A stretch of DNA of 64,000 nt from Juglans regia (Eukaryota; Streptophyta; Magnoliopsida; Fagales; Juglandaceae), in assembly GCF_001411555.2 (NCBI RefSeq), contig NC_049916.1, positions 25,810,558 through 25,874,557 on the forward strand. The letters run 5' to 3'. Shown in pieces: positions 33,668-44,536 of this stretch. A program made the translations under genes and the position numbers. The notes beneath the pieces are model-generated. The model saw only the letters and a list, made by a program, of their open reading frames with translations. It did no database searches and was not told the DNA's origin. The first letter of the stretch is position 1; each line of letters begins with the position of its first letter.

Positions 33668-36170
33668 TGTAACAACCCGACCCTATAATTTTTTTAAGGA
33701 TAAAATTTGAATAATTTTATTAAGGCTCTATTATTATTATTATTATTATTATTTTTACTATTATTATTTCTGTCCAACCCTTGAATCCTCTTGATAATAC
33801 GACTCCTTCTACCGGATTTTTTTTTTTTTTTCTCTTCTTTGAATTTCAAACGCGAAATCTATCCACTCGCATCACATGCACATACACATGCACGTCTCTT
33901 TTTTTTTTCTAGGGTTTTCTTCTAGGTTCTGAAACATATATTCATACGGATGCAAGCCGCAATGCCCATCGTGAATCCTCCTCTCGCGCATCAAACGTAC
34001 GCATGCACGGCCCCTTTCTTTCCTCCGCTTGCACGACACTGCATTTATTTATACACTCACGCACACAGAGCACTTGCCACAAAACCTCCTCCCTCAAACC
34101 GCAGCACCACCTTGCCGCAGCCAAGCCTTCACTTGCGCCACTGCACGCACTGAACCACCGCATGGCCGCCCTTGAAAAAGCCTTAAACCCGCTGCATCCT
34201 TCCCTGTTTTAGCCCTCAAAAACAGAGCACTGAGCTCTCCGACCGTGAGCCACAGCCAGCCACCCTCAGCCACAGAACTCGCCTACACCACCACTGACCA
34301 CCATAGAATATTTCGGACCACCCTCAGCCGCCAAGGCACGCCGTAGCAGCCACGGACGCACCACTGTTTTTGCACGTCCGAAACAGAGCATGCTGTCACC
34401 TTCTCCACAGTAGCCACCGTAAGAGACACCAAACCACCTCTCCCACGGCACAGAAAGTACCGACCAGCCTAACTCCGTCGAGCCCACTCCGTCCCGGTAA
34501 GCCTCGACCGTCGTCGTCCCCCTCTTTCTCTCGGTTTGTTTGCGGCTTGTTCAAGCTCCCGCTCTCTTCCTCTCGGCGTCAACTCCCACTCTCCTCCTCT
34601 CGGCGTCATACCACCACTGCCCAGAGAATCCACTCCCGTCTCCGGTCCTTCCCCAGCCACCCAGAGCCGCCGCGCATCAGCTTCCTCTCTCGGTGAGCAT
34701 CGCACCTTACCCGATTGCATGCATTTTCCTTTCACGCGTAAACCGGATCATGCAACCCGTAAATCTTTCTTTTTCCTTAGGTTAGTTATATTCCAAAAAT
34801 GCCCCTCTATTTTATTTTCCCAAAATGCCCTTGTACAGTATGTTATTTTCCAAAAATATCCTTGCTTATTTAAGACTAACGGGTAAGGCTATTTTAGTGT
34901 CGGGAAGTGTTTAGGTTTAGAAAATATAGACTATTTTGGTAGTTAGGTTTTTAATTAGAATCACTTGTTTAATTAGAAATTTATGTAAATTACGTGTTTA
35001 TTTTTACAGGCGACCGATTTCGTGCCGAAAATAGTGGTTTAGCGTTGCAAGGTAAGTAGCATGATCATATCCTTACGCTTATGTACAGTGAGCTGTTTGT
35101 CTTTTTATAAAAGATATTATGCATGTATGCCCTTTATTGGAAGCCCCTTTTTACGTACCCAAAACATGATGAAATTATTTATTTGCATGATTTTATGTGA
35201 AAGATTATTTGTGGAAGATTATTCATAAAATTATTTATAAAATGCATGATTTTATGTGAAAGATTATTCATAAAATTATTTGGGAAATGCATGATTTTAT
35301 GAGAGAGTTATTTCATAAAATATTTATGAAAAATCATGATTTTATACGATGAAACATGTATCACGACGTTTATGAAAGAATGCGATTTTGTTTGAAATCT
35401 ATGATGCGATATAACAAGTATGTATGTGATTTCTTTGAAATCTATGAAATGACAAGTATGCAAGTATGATTTGATAAAATATGTAACGGCCTATGTTATG
35501 ATATGAAAATGGTACCTATGTTATGGGCATATTGCATTGCCAGGTCGTACATGCTGGTAGTGCACCCAGTATTGTCTTCCTTATGTATGGATTCCACAAC
35601 CCGCGGCCACGGGCGGAATCGGAATCTTTTTAGATTCGCTAACCCTAACTCACGGGGGTCAACAGTGGGTAACGGCCTATGATAAGTGAAAGATAAGTTA
35701 ATGTTCATGCTCATGTTATTTATGCATGTATTTTTGAATACGCACGCTTTCCAAGACACCTTATGTTTATTTATGTTTACTGTATGATGTGTTGCTTATT
35801 GAGTATTCGACTCATTTTAGTTTGTTTTCATGTTTTTAAAACCCCCAGGTGATGACATTTATGAAGATGAGACTGCAGGACAGGACTTGACTCCGGGAGA
35901 CAAGGCTGAGACCTAGATAGATTTTGCTATGATTATTTCTATGGTTTAAATAAATTATTTTGATAAGCACATAAGACTTCTGTATTTTTTTTAAAATGCT
36001 TCCGCAGACTTTATTTTAAATTTTCAGTATTTATTGAAGTTGTTATTTTAAGGAATTCTTTCGTATCTGGCGCGTTGTTAAAAAGGAAAAGCTTTTTATA
36101 TTTAAGTTTAGTAGTAGCACACTGGCTCCTCGAAAATTCTAAAATGTCTTTTCGGGAACAGGGTGTTACA
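33668..36170 (+). repeat. 5' LTR of a Ty3/gypsy TR-GAG element
   Basis: It starts TGTAACAACCCGACC and ends GGGAACAGGGTGTTACA, the TG...CA ends of a large plant gypsy LTR (2503 bp). The 5' half is C-rich and low in AT (33940-34700); the 3' half (from about 35035) is AT-rich. The preceding five bases (CCTAA) do not match those following the 3' LTR (GATAG). Frames within the C-rich part are not genes. Confidence 0.85.
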
Positions 36171-36172
36171 AT

Positions 36173-36190
36173 TGGTATCAGAGCCAGGTT
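36173..36190 (+). other. Primer-binding site, tRNA-Met type
   Basis: TGGTATCAGAGCCAGG lies two bases after the 5' LTR. It is the standard initiator-tRNA-Met complement of plant LTR elements. Confidence 0.9.
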
Positions 36191-36415
36191 GAAAGATTCT
36201 GTAGACTTTTCAAAATAGAGAGAGAAAAACTTTTGCAAAGAAATTTTTTTTAAAAAAAAAAAAAAAAAAAAGGTTTGGAAAATAGAGAATGAAGGAAATA
36301 AATGTCTAGGCCCAGGTCTCCCAAGGCAAGTTCTGCTCTGCAGTAAGTATGTTATAAATTTTCTTTTAGTAGTTGAATGCATCTTGATTGACATTGTTAA
36401 AACATGCATGTTAGA

Positions 36416-37471
36416 ATGGCACCTCGTGGAAGAAGACCACGCGTACCCCCCTCTGAGAACAATACCGTACAAGATGATAATTCAGAAGTACTCGCTGCTG
36501 CAGCGACACGTTTCTTTCAAAGGATGGTCAATGGTGATATGGTGGTAGGTAGAACCACACAAGTAGGATGCACATTAGAACAGTTCTCCCACCAGCACCC
36601 ACCTACGTTCGATGGTAGATTGAATTCCATGGATGCGGAAAGCTGGATCGATCGTATAGAGCAGATTTTTGAAGTGCTCTACTGCACTGATGATCAGAAG
36701 GTCAAATACGCCACGTACCACTTGACTGATATGGCAAACAAGTGGTGGAAGTCAACCCGGGCGTTGGTTCAGTTGGAATTAGGGGAAGCAGTCCCCATTA
36801 CTTGGGAGCATTTCAAGAAAATATTTTTGGACCACTTCTTTCCGCAAACCCTTCAGGAGTCGAGAGCTCGCCAGTTTATGGATCTTACTCAAGGATCAAT
36901 GACGGTAGCACAGTATGCTACGACATTCATGGAGCTTTCCCGTTTTGCCAGTTACTTAATTCCAGATGAGGAAAAGAAAGCTGAAAAGTTTGAGCGCGGT
37001 CTGAATCGCAGGATTAGGGAGCGCGTACGTACTCTCAGGATTCGGAGTTTCACGGAACTGGTCACCCGTGCTACCATTGCTGAAGAAGACATTCAAGAAA
37101 GTATCGATTACAATAATCAAAGAAAGCGACAGCAGCAACAACAACTCCAACAAGCATCACATAGGGATAAGAGGCCTTGTCAGGATAATGGACAACGGCC
37201 ACGAGAGGGCGAGACAGGATGGCTTCCCCTATGTGGAAAGTGTAGTAAGAGGCATGCAGGGAAATGTTTGTTGGGAACCGGAGCATGTTTCAAGTGTGGG
37301 AAGGAAGGACACCATCTTCGAGACTGTCCTAGGAAGAACATAGCTACTACTCAAGCTACAAGAGATGGACAGAAGAATATGGCACCAGCTCGAGTTTTCT
37401 CCTTGGTACAGTTGCGTGACACCGATGTGCCCGCCAATGAGAACACTGGTAACTATTTTTTCCTTAATTAG
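36416..37471 (+). CDS. Gag polyprotein of the TR-GAG element
   Basis: The frame gives 351 residues from the ATG at 36416 (MAPRGRRPRVPP); an in-frame ATG four codons earlier is also possible. Residues about 55-210 match the retrotransposon gag capsid family (PPTFDGR, AESWIDRIEQIFEVL, MANKWWKS, FFPQTLQESRARQFMDL). A Gln-rich linker follows. The zinc knuckle CFKCGKEGHHLRDC is near residue 290, preceded by a CGKC..H..C pair. The frame ends about 20 codons beyond a point where autonomous relatives run into protease; here NENTG is followed by a few unrelated residues and a stop, marking where pol was lost. It would form virus-like particles and could be mobilised by a relative's enzymes in trans, which is inference. 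No frame damage is seen. Confidence 0.9.
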   Translation: MAPRGRRPRVPPSENNTVQDDNSEVLAAAATRFFQRMVNGDMVVGRTTQVGCTLEQFSHQHPPTFDGRLNSMDAESWIDRIEQIFEVLYCTDDQKVKYATYHLTDMANKWWKSTRALVQLELGEAVPITWEHFKKIFLDHFFPQTLQESRARQFMDLTQGSMTVAQYATTFMELSRFASYLIPDEEKKAEKFERGLNRRIRERVRTLRIRSFTELVTRATIAEEDIQESIDYNNQRKRQQQQQLQQASHRDKRPCQDNGQRPREGETGWLPLCGKCSKRHAGKCLLGTGACFKCGKEGHHLRDCPRKNIATTQATRDGQKNMAPARVFSLVQLRDTDVPANENTGNYFFLN

Positions 37472-37904
37472 AAATATTGGTTATTGATTGGAGTATTAGC
37501 TATGTAAGTTGTGGTATTCATGATGACTACTGGAAATGTTATAGGTGCTATAGGTAACGAAATTCAATCTTATCATGAATTATAGGAATTAGGATCTGAA
37601 CTTTGGAGAATCTCAGGTTATGATTTATTTGAGATTATTATTGCATGTGGAGAATTTTCTTTTTAAATACTTTTCGCGGAATTTTTTTTAGGCTTGTAAT
37701 CGTATTCATTATCGAGGCTTACAATTTTGAAGAATTAGCAAGGTTTAAGAATAAATATCAAAAAACTAAAAGTTTAGGAATAATAGGCTTGACAAATTGA
37801 TCAAGGATTTAGAATAAAGACAACAAAACAATGTGGATAATTAGTACGTTGGTTGTTGAGTTCTAGCAAATTCCGAGGACGGAATTTTTATAAGGAGGGA
37901 AGAT
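37472..37904 (+). other. Internal non-coding tail and polypurine tract
   Basis: About 430 bp of AT-rich sequence replaces pol. The end 'ttccgaggacggaattttta' then AAGGAGGGAAGA (37892-37903) is the conserved pre-LTR block and polypurine tract of this retrotransposon group. Confidence 0.75.
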
Positions 37905-40450
37905 TGTAACGACCCGATCTTATATTTAGGAATAAATTACAGATAAAATTCTTTTAATAAGTTAAAGCGAATTATCAGATGATTTTTTTTATTATTAGAG
38001 TTAAGTCTCCATTATTATTATTTTATTTTATTTTTAGCTTTTATTCCAAGCGCGTATGTTAGAGTCCACACATTATTCCTATTCTTTTTCCTCTTCGTAG
38101 TCAAACTCCTAGCTACCGGTTTTCAATTCTTTAAAATTCAAACACTCACAAAATTTAATCCACTTCCATGCACGTACGTTTCTTCTCCTTCGTCACTAGG
38201 GTTTTTTTTTTTGGTCTATATATAGAGCTAGCCTCTTTTCGTCCATCCGGAGCCAAATTCTTTCCAGCGTGAACAACTTCACTCAGCCCCTTTAAACACA
38301 GCAAACTCACGTTATCCCCAAGCAAACCCAGACAACGAGCCCTCGCCGCTGCCCACCCACGCGAAGCCGTAGCCCAGCAAAAGCCTCCGTCTGTTAGCCA
38401 CCGCCCAGCCCGTTGGTAAACTGTGAACCCCACGTAGCCCCACCGCTGCCTCTGTGTTACGACCCCTTAACCACGCAAACCAGTCAGCCTCCCCCTCGTC
38501 ATCTCTGCCCGCACTGAGAGCGTCGCCTGACGCTGCACGCCACTCCAAGTTCGTCGTCCTCGCCTTGGTAAGCCATCAACCAGCCTCCTCTGTTTTTGGC
38601 CCTCAAAACAGAGTGTTTTCGGAGCCACTGTAGAGCCAAGCCTCCACCTTTGCAACCGTCTCTCCTCGTCGGAAGCGTCCACACCTTTCGGCCGCAGCTG
38701 GGTTACTCTACGCCCCGGACCTCCACACGTAAGTCAGTCCATCTCCCTCACGCCGTGATTCTCACTCTCTGTTCTCCCTCTATCACTCACGGCATGTAGT
38801 TCATCCCGTAAACTCTCTCTCTCTCACTTTTCGTCTCCTCTCTCTCTCTCTCAGAGCTTTGCCGCCGCTCTCACCACCCTCTCCTCAGCCCCCGCTTTGT
38901 CGCGTGCTTCCTCTCTTGGTAAGGATATCGCACGGCTTAGTTTTCCCTCCGTGATAATACTTGTCTTCATGTTGGAATGAGTTTTGTTTCTGTCGGCTTC
39001 AATTACTGTAGGGTAGTTTCTTTTATTTTTAAATTACATATTTGTCCCTTAGTTTTAAACCAAATAGCAACGTATTGAACTAATAGTTTATATTGAGCTT
39101 TAATTTTAGTTTTACGTGGACTCTTATTTACGGGCCGGGTTTTAAATCTTTTGTTATAAAGATTATCAGTTTAGATTAATTAGAATTTTAGGTTTAGAAA
39201 ATATAGGATATTTTTTTTATAGTTTAGATTTCCAATAAAATCTCTTGTTTAATTAAAATTTATGCAAAATACGTGTTTATTTTTATAGGCGACCGATTAC
39301 GTGCCAGAAATAGTGGTTTAGCGTTGCAAGGTAAGTAGCATGATCATATCCTTACGCTTATGTACAGTGAGCTGTTTGTCTTTTTATAAAAGATATTATG
39401 CATGTATGCCCTTTATTGGAAGCCCCTTTTTACGTACCCAAAACATGATGAAATTATTTATTAAATGCATGATTTTATGTGAAAGATTATTTGTGGAAGA
39501 TTATTCATAAAATTATTTATAAAATGCATGATTTTATGTGAAAGATTATTCATAAAATTATTTGGGAAATGCATGATTTTATGAGAGAGTTATTTCATAA
39601 AATATTTATGAAAAATCATGATTTTATACGATGAAACATGTATCACGACGTTTATGAAAGAATGCGATTTTGTTTGAAATCTATGATGCGATATAACAAG
39701 TATGTATGTGATTTCTTTGAAATCTATGAAATGACAAGTATGCAAGTATGATTTGATAAAATATGTAACGGCCTATGTTATGATATGAAAACGGTACCTA
39801 TGTTATGGGCATATTGCATTGCCAGGTCGTGCATGCTGGTAGTGCACCCAGTATTGTCTTCCTTATGTATGGATTCCACAACCCGCGGCCACGGGCGGAA
39901 TCGGAATCTTTTTAGATTCGCTAACCCTAACTCACGGGGGTCAACAGTGGGTAACGGCCTATGATAAGTGAAAGATAAGTTAATGTTCATGCTCATGTTA
40001 TTTATGCATGTATTTTTTGAATACGCACGCGTTCCAAGACACCTTATGTTTATTTATGTTTACTGTATGATGTGTTGCTTATTGAGTATTCGACTCATTT
40101 TAGTTTGTTTTCATGTTTTTAAAACCCCCAGGTGATGACATTTATGAAGATGAGACTGCAGGACAGGACTTGACTCCGGGAGACAAGGCTGAGACCTAGA
40201 CAGATTTTTGCTATGATTATTTCTATGGTTTAAATAAATTATTTTGATAAGCACATAAGACTTCTGTATTTTTAATAAATGCTTCCGCAGACCTTACTTT
40301 AAATTTTCAGTATTTATTGAAGTTGTTATTTTAAGGAATTCTTTCGTATCTGGCGCGTTGTTAAAAAGGAAAAGTTTTTTTTTAAGTTTAGCAGTAGCAC
40401 ACTGGCTCCTCGAAAATTCTAAAATGTCTTTTCGGGAACGGGGTGTTACA
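37905..40450 (+). repeat. 3' LTR of the TR-GAG element
   Basis: It is 2546 bp, from TGTAACGACCCGATC to GGGGTGTTACA. From about 39310 to the end it differs from the 5' LTR by only about a dozen or so small changes. Its first 1.3 kb is only loosely similar to the 5' LTR (same general C-rich layout, different text). It ends abutting LINE sequence. Confidence 0.85.
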
Positions 40451-40557
40451 GATAGTGAAAGGGGAGATTCGGCAAGTGAAGATTTATTCCTTTCGGATGA
40501 GGAAAATTCTCAGAGAATTATTCAGGTGTCACATTTCAAATTCAAAATCCTTTCCCG

Positions 40558-40827
40558 TTGAGCTGTCTCTTCCCAGATCAGTCGAATGCTTCAGATTGGG
40601 TTTTTAAAACAGTAAAAGATATTCAGAATATTGTGGGATTGAAATGTGAAGGGTATGAGGAGCAATTCATGGCACTCCTCACAGCCATTGAAGCAAGCCA
40701 TCAACAACATAAGAAAATAGGATCCAAAAAACAGCGAGAGCTTAGGAGGTTGACTTGGTCAATGAACTCTGAAGGTAATTCTAGTAGGGAAAGGTCTAAA
40801 GGAAAGGGGCTGGCCCTTCCCAAATGA
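40558..40827 (+). CDS. C-terminal part of LINE ORF1
   Basis: An 89-codon frame contains VGLKCEGYEEQFMALLTAIE, a helix followed by KKQRELRRLTWSMN, which is the conserved end of plant L1 ORF1, just before ORF2. The preceding 40451-40557 reads acidic (SASEDLFLSDEE) in another frame, so ORF1 either has a frameshift near 40555 or is truncated. The stop TGA (40825-40827) overlaps the ORF2 ATG as ATGA. The N-terminal gag-like and zinc-knuckle part is lost at the LTR boundary. Confidence 0.7.
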   Translation: MSCLFPDQSNASDWVFKTVKDIQNIVGLKCEGYEEQFMALLTAIEASHQQHKKIGSKKQRELRRLTWSMNSEGNSSRERSKGKGLALPK

Positions 40828-43800
40828 AACCAAAAATAGTTTCATGGAATGTCCGTGGCCTAAATGTGTTGAGTAAGAGACTTCAAGTGAGAAACTTGTT
40901 GAGAGAATGGAAGGCGGACATTGTTTGTTTACAGGAGACGAAGTTGAAAGCTATCACCACTAGTATTGTAAGAAGTGTATGGAGCTGCACACACGTGGAG
41001 TGGGTTTACTTGGCAGCTAATGGGGCTTCAGGTGGTGTTTTGGTAATGTGGGATCAAAGGGTAGTGGAGAAAAAGGAGGAGTTTATTGGGGCTTTTACGG
41101 TAGCATGCTCGTTTATGAGCATCTCGGATGGATTTTTGTGGGCATTTGCAGGGGTTTATGGTCCAAATTCAGACATAGATCGTAGACTTCTGTGGGATGA
41201 ATTAGCTGGAGTATACAGTTGGTGGGATCTTCCATGGTGTATTGGAGGAGATTTTAACGTAACAAGATTCCCTAGTGAGAGCTTTGGTAATAGAAGACTA
41301 AGGCCAACTATGACTGATTTTTCAGAATGTATTTTTGAGTTGAATCTTGTGGATCTACCTATGGCGGGAGGCTTAGGTACGTGGGCTAATAATCAGTCCT
41401 GGTCTCGAATAGATAGATTCTTAATTTCCCCTGAGTGGGAAAATCACTTCCCGGAGGTTTGGCAAAAAAGAATGCCTAGACTATGTTCGGATCATTGGCC
41501 AATTATGTTGGATTCTGGTGGGATTCAAAGAAGACGTAGGTATTTTAAGTTTGAAAATATGTGGCTAGAAACAGAAAGTTTTGTTGATAGGGTCAAACAG
41601 TGGTGGTCAGCTTATCATTTTCAGGGCACTCCAAGTTTTATTCTGGCGAGGAAATTGAAAGCTTTAAAACAAGATTTAAAATTATGGAATAGACAGTCTT
41701 TTGGAGACATTGGGGAACAGAAGAAAACCAAGACAAGGGAGATCGCTGAAATGGATAGGATTCAAGAGTCCAGGTCTTTATCACAGGACGAAATGATTAA
41801 AAAACTAGAGATGGTTGCAGATATGGAGAGGATCATTCTACTAGAAGAGATTTCGTGGCGGCAAAAGTCGAGAGCACTATGGTTGAAGGAAGGCGATAGA
41901 TGCACTAAGTTCTTCCATAGAGTGGCTAATTCACACAGAAGATCTAATAATATTGAGATGCTGAAGATAGATGGGGCAGAGTGCAAGGATGAACAGAGAA
42001 TTAATAATCATGTAGTTGGGTTCTTTGAACAACTACTTACTGAACAGGAGGTGTGGCGACCAAAGCTTGATGGATTAGCCTTCGACACTATTGGGCCTAG
42101 GGATGGTATTCATTTGGAGAGGCCGTTTGAGGAGGGTGAGGTTTTCGAAGTGGTGAGGAAGATGGCCAAAGACAAGGCTCCGGGTCCTGATGGGTTTTCT
42201 ATGGGTTTTTTTCAAACTTGCTGGGATATACTAAAAGATGATCTCATGTTGGTGTTCCAGGAGTTTCATGAAGCTGGACATTTCGAGAAAAGCCTAAATG
42301 CCACATTTCTTGTTTTGATCCCAAAGAGAGTTGGGGCTGAAGAAATCAGGGAGTTCCGACCCATTAGCCTAATAAATGGGGTTTACAAGATTATTTCCAA
42401 GGTTCTCGCAAAACGCCTTAGTGAGGTAGTGGAAAAGATAATTTCAAAGCCTCAAAATGCTTTTGTCAAGGATAGACAGATCCTAGATGCTGTACTTATA
42501 GCAAATGAAATTTTGGACAGCAAACTAAAAGATGGTAGAAATGGGGTCTTATGCAAACTAGACATGGAAAAAGCGTATGATCACGTAAATTGGGAATTTT
42601 TACTAGACCTTCTAAGGAGATGTGGATTTGGGGAAAGATGGAGATCATGGATCCGTTGGTGTATTTCTACATCAAAATTTTCAGTGCTGATAAATGGAAG
42701 TCCAACGGGTTTTTTTAATAGTACACGAGGCCTTAGACAAGGAGATCCGTTGTCACCATTACTTTTTGTCATTGTAATGGAGGCTCTGAGTAGAATGACT
42801 TCAGCTCTGGTTGCAAACGGGTGTCTGAATGGGTATTCAATAGGATCCCCGGGAGGAGGATCAATTAATATTTCACATTTATTGTTTGCAGATGATACTC
42901 TTATTTTTTGCGAGGCAGACAACAATCAGATTCGCGTCTTAAAGGCCCTTCTCCTTTGTTTTGAAGCAGCTTCAGGGTTGAAAGTGAACTTGGATAAATC
43001 AGAGATGGTGCCTATTGGAGGTGTGCGACGGATAAGACAGTTGGCTAATACTCTGGGGTGTAAGATTGCTTCACTTCCTATGACATACCTTGGTCTTCCA
43101 TTGGGGTCTGTCTCACGAGCGATTCCTATATGGGATATAGTGATTGAGAAAGTAGAGCGTCGATTAGCAGGATGGAAGAGAATGTATTTGTCAAAAGGCG
43201 GTAGGATTACCTTGATAAAGAGTACGTTATCTAATTTACCGACATACTTTCTATCATTGTTTCCTATCCCAGCAAGTGTGGCAGTTCGCATTGAGAAACT
43301 ACATCGAGATTTCCTATGGGGAGGTATGGGGGAAGAATTTAAATTTCACCTAGTCAGGTGGGAAAATGTTTGTAGACCTATCTCTTCTGGCGGGTTGGGC
43401 ATTAGAAATTTGAGAAGCTTTAATCGGGCATTACTTGGGAAATGGTTGTGGAGATACCATAAAGAACCTGAAGCATTATGGAAACTGGTGATCGAGAGCA
43501 AATATGGTGAATTATGGGGGGGATGGTGTACCAATGAAGTGAATGGGATATATGGTGTGAGTTTGTGGAAACATATGAGAAGAGGTTGGGGGGTCTTTTC
43601 CAGGCATATAAGATTTTGTCTTGGAAATGGGACTAGGATCAAATTTTGGTATGATAATTGGAGTGGTAATGGAGTTTTAAAGGATCTATTCCCTATTCTC
43701 TTTAGGGTGGCAAGTGATAATAATGTATCCGTGGAGGAAGTTATGGTAATAGTGGGGGAACAAATTCAATGGAATATTAACTTTACCCGGGCAGCACATG

Positions 43801-44462
43801 ATTGGGAAGTTGATATTTTTGCATCCTTTTTCAGCCTCTTATATTCTCTCAAACGCAGCAATCATCAAGCTGATAGGTTGTGGTGGATACACACGGGGAA
43901 AGGCTTATTCTCGGTTCGCTCGTATTATAAATCTTTAACACAAGAACAGCCAACCCAATTCCCCTGGAAAAGGATTTGGAGACACAAGGCACCCCTCAAA
44001 GCAGCGTTTTTTGTGTGGACTGCTTCTTTGGGTAAGATACTCACAACAGATAATTTGAGAAGACGAGGAGTGATCATCGTTGATTGGTGCTGTATGTGCA
44101 AGAACGAGGGTGAATCGGTGGATCATCTTCTACTACATTGTGATATAGCTAGAGGGATATGGAATGAAGTATTCAGAAGATTAGACTTGGGATGGGTTAT
44201 GCCCAAGTCCGTGGTGGAGATGTTGGCTAGTTGGACAGATTTAAGAGGTAACAAACAGATCAAGGCTATTTGGAAAATGGTGCCCATTTGTGTCATGTGG
44301 TGTCTATGGCAGGAGCGTAACGAACGGACTTTTGAAGACAAGGAAAGATCAATAGATGAACTAAAGGCTTTCTTGTTTAGAACCCTATGTACTTGGGCCA
44401 ATTCTGTTAATTTCAATGGCCAAGATTTCCATGCTTTCCTTATTTTCAATGTTCCTACTTAG
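40824..44462 (+). CDS. LINE ORF2: endonuclease, reverse transcriptase, zf-RVT
   Basis: The frame gives 1212 residues, uninterrupted. Residues 1-230 are an APE-type endonuclease (IVSWNVRGLN, CLQETKL, VYGPN, GGDFNV, SRIDR, SDHWPI), which would nick target DNA. Residues about 430-780 are the reverse transcriptase (KAPGPDGFSMGFF, FRPISLINGVYK, LDMEKAYDHVNW, GLRQGDPLSPLLF, catalytic FADD near 690, YLGLPLG). Residues about 1045-1125 are the zf-RVT domain (CCMCKNEGESVDHLLLHC). There is no RNase H. All catalytic motifs are present. With ORF1 broken, the copy could act only in trans. Confidence 0.95.
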   Translation: MKPKIVSWNVRGLNVLSKRLQVRNLLREWKADIVCLQETKLKAITTSIVRSVWSCTHVEWVYLAANGASGGVLVMWDQRVVEKKEEFIGAFTVACSFMSISDGFLWAFAGVYGPNSDIDRRLLWDELAGVYSWWDLPWCIGGDFNVTRFPSESFGNRRLRPTMTDFSECIFELNLVDLPMAGGLGTWANNQSWSRIDRFLISPEWENHFPEVWQKRMPRLCSDHWPIMLDSGGIQRRRRYFKFENMWLETESFVDRVKQWWSAYHFQGTPSFILARKLKALKQDLKLWNRQSFGDIGEQKKTKTREIAEMDRIQESRSLSQDEMIKKLEMVADMERIILLEEISWRQKSRALWLKEGDRCTKFFHRVANSHRRSNNIEMLKIDGAECKDEQRINNHVVGFFEQLLTEQEVWRPKLDGLAFDTIGPRDGIHLERPFEEGEVFEVVRKMAKDKAPGPDGFSMGFFQTCWDILKDDLMLVFQEFHEAGHFEKSLNATFLVLIPKRVGAEEIREFRPISLINGVYKIISKVLAKRLSEVVEKIISKPQNAFVKDRQILDAVLIANEILDSKLKDGRNGVLCKLDMEKAYDHVNWEFLLDLLRRCGFGERWRSWIRWCISTSKFSVLINGSPTGFFNSTRGLRQGDPLSPLLFVIVMEALSRMTSALVANGCLNGYSIGSPGGGSINISHLLFADDTLIFCEADNNQIRVLKALLLCFEAASGLKVNLDKSEMVPIGGVRRIRQLANTLGCKIASLPMTYLGLPLGSVSRAIPIWDIVIEKVERRLAGWKRMYLSKGGRITLIKSTLSNLPTYFLSLFPIPASVAVRIEKLHRDFLWGGMGEEFKFHLVRWENVCRPISSGGLGIRNLRSFNRALLGKWLWRYHKEPEALWKLVIESKYGELWGGWCTNEVNGIYGVSLWKHMRRGWGVFSRHIRFCLGNGTRIKFWYDNWSGNGVLKDLFPILFRVASDNNVSVEEVMVIVGEQIQWNINFTRAAHDWEVDIFASFFSLLYSLKRSNHQADRLWWIHTGKGLFSVRSYYKSLTQEQPTQFPWKRIWRHKAPLKAAFFVWTASLGKILTTDNLRRRGVIIVDWCCMCKNEGESVDHLLLHCDIARGIWNEVFRRLDLGWVMPKSVVEMLASWTDLRGNKQIKAIWKMVPICVMWCLWQERNERTFEDKERSIDELKAFLFRTLCTWANSVNFNGQDFHAFLIFNVPT

Positions 44463-44536
44463 CTAGGACATTATTTGTACTGAACTTGGCTTTTGCCTAT
44501 TCTTTTATTAATATACTTACAATTATCAAAAAAAAA

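Larger units (their letters stand above)
33668..40450 (+). mobile_element. Non-autonomous Ty3/gypsy retrotransposon with gag only (TR-GAG type)
   Basis: Two LTRs of about 2.5 kb enclose only 1.73 kb. The internal part has a tRNA-Met primer site (36173-36190), a gag frame and a polypurine tract, but no protease, reverse transcriptase, RNase H or integrase. The LTR style (TGTAACGACCCG) and gag resemble the Del/Tekay chromovirus group, from memory. No target-site duplication is seen, and the LTRs are unequally diverged, so the present structure is probably recombinant. Confidence 0.85.
40451..44536 (+). mobile_element. L1-type LINE, 5'-truncated at the LTR junction
   Basis: The end of ORF1, a complete ORF2, a short 3' UTR and an A-run (44528-44536) are present. 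The 5' UTR and most of ORF1 are missing: the LINE starts directly at the end of the gypsy LTR. The intact 1212-codon ORF2 suggests recent arrival. Its own target-site duplication cannot be checked because the 5' end is gone. Confidence 0.9.

Noticed and set aside
33942..34886. Several frames of 67-116 codons
   Set aside because: They lie in the C-rich 5' half of a gypsy LTR and are not shared with the other LTR.
36740..37343. Secondary frames inside the gag gene on both strands
   Set aside because: Shadows of the gag frame, which carries the recognisable domains.
38155..38799. Frames of 60-92 codons on both strands
   Set aside because: LTR sequence, as above; no domain and no conservation.
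41762..44449. Minus-strand frames of 63-121 codons opposite LINE ORF2
   Set aside because: Shadows of the 1212-codon ORF2.
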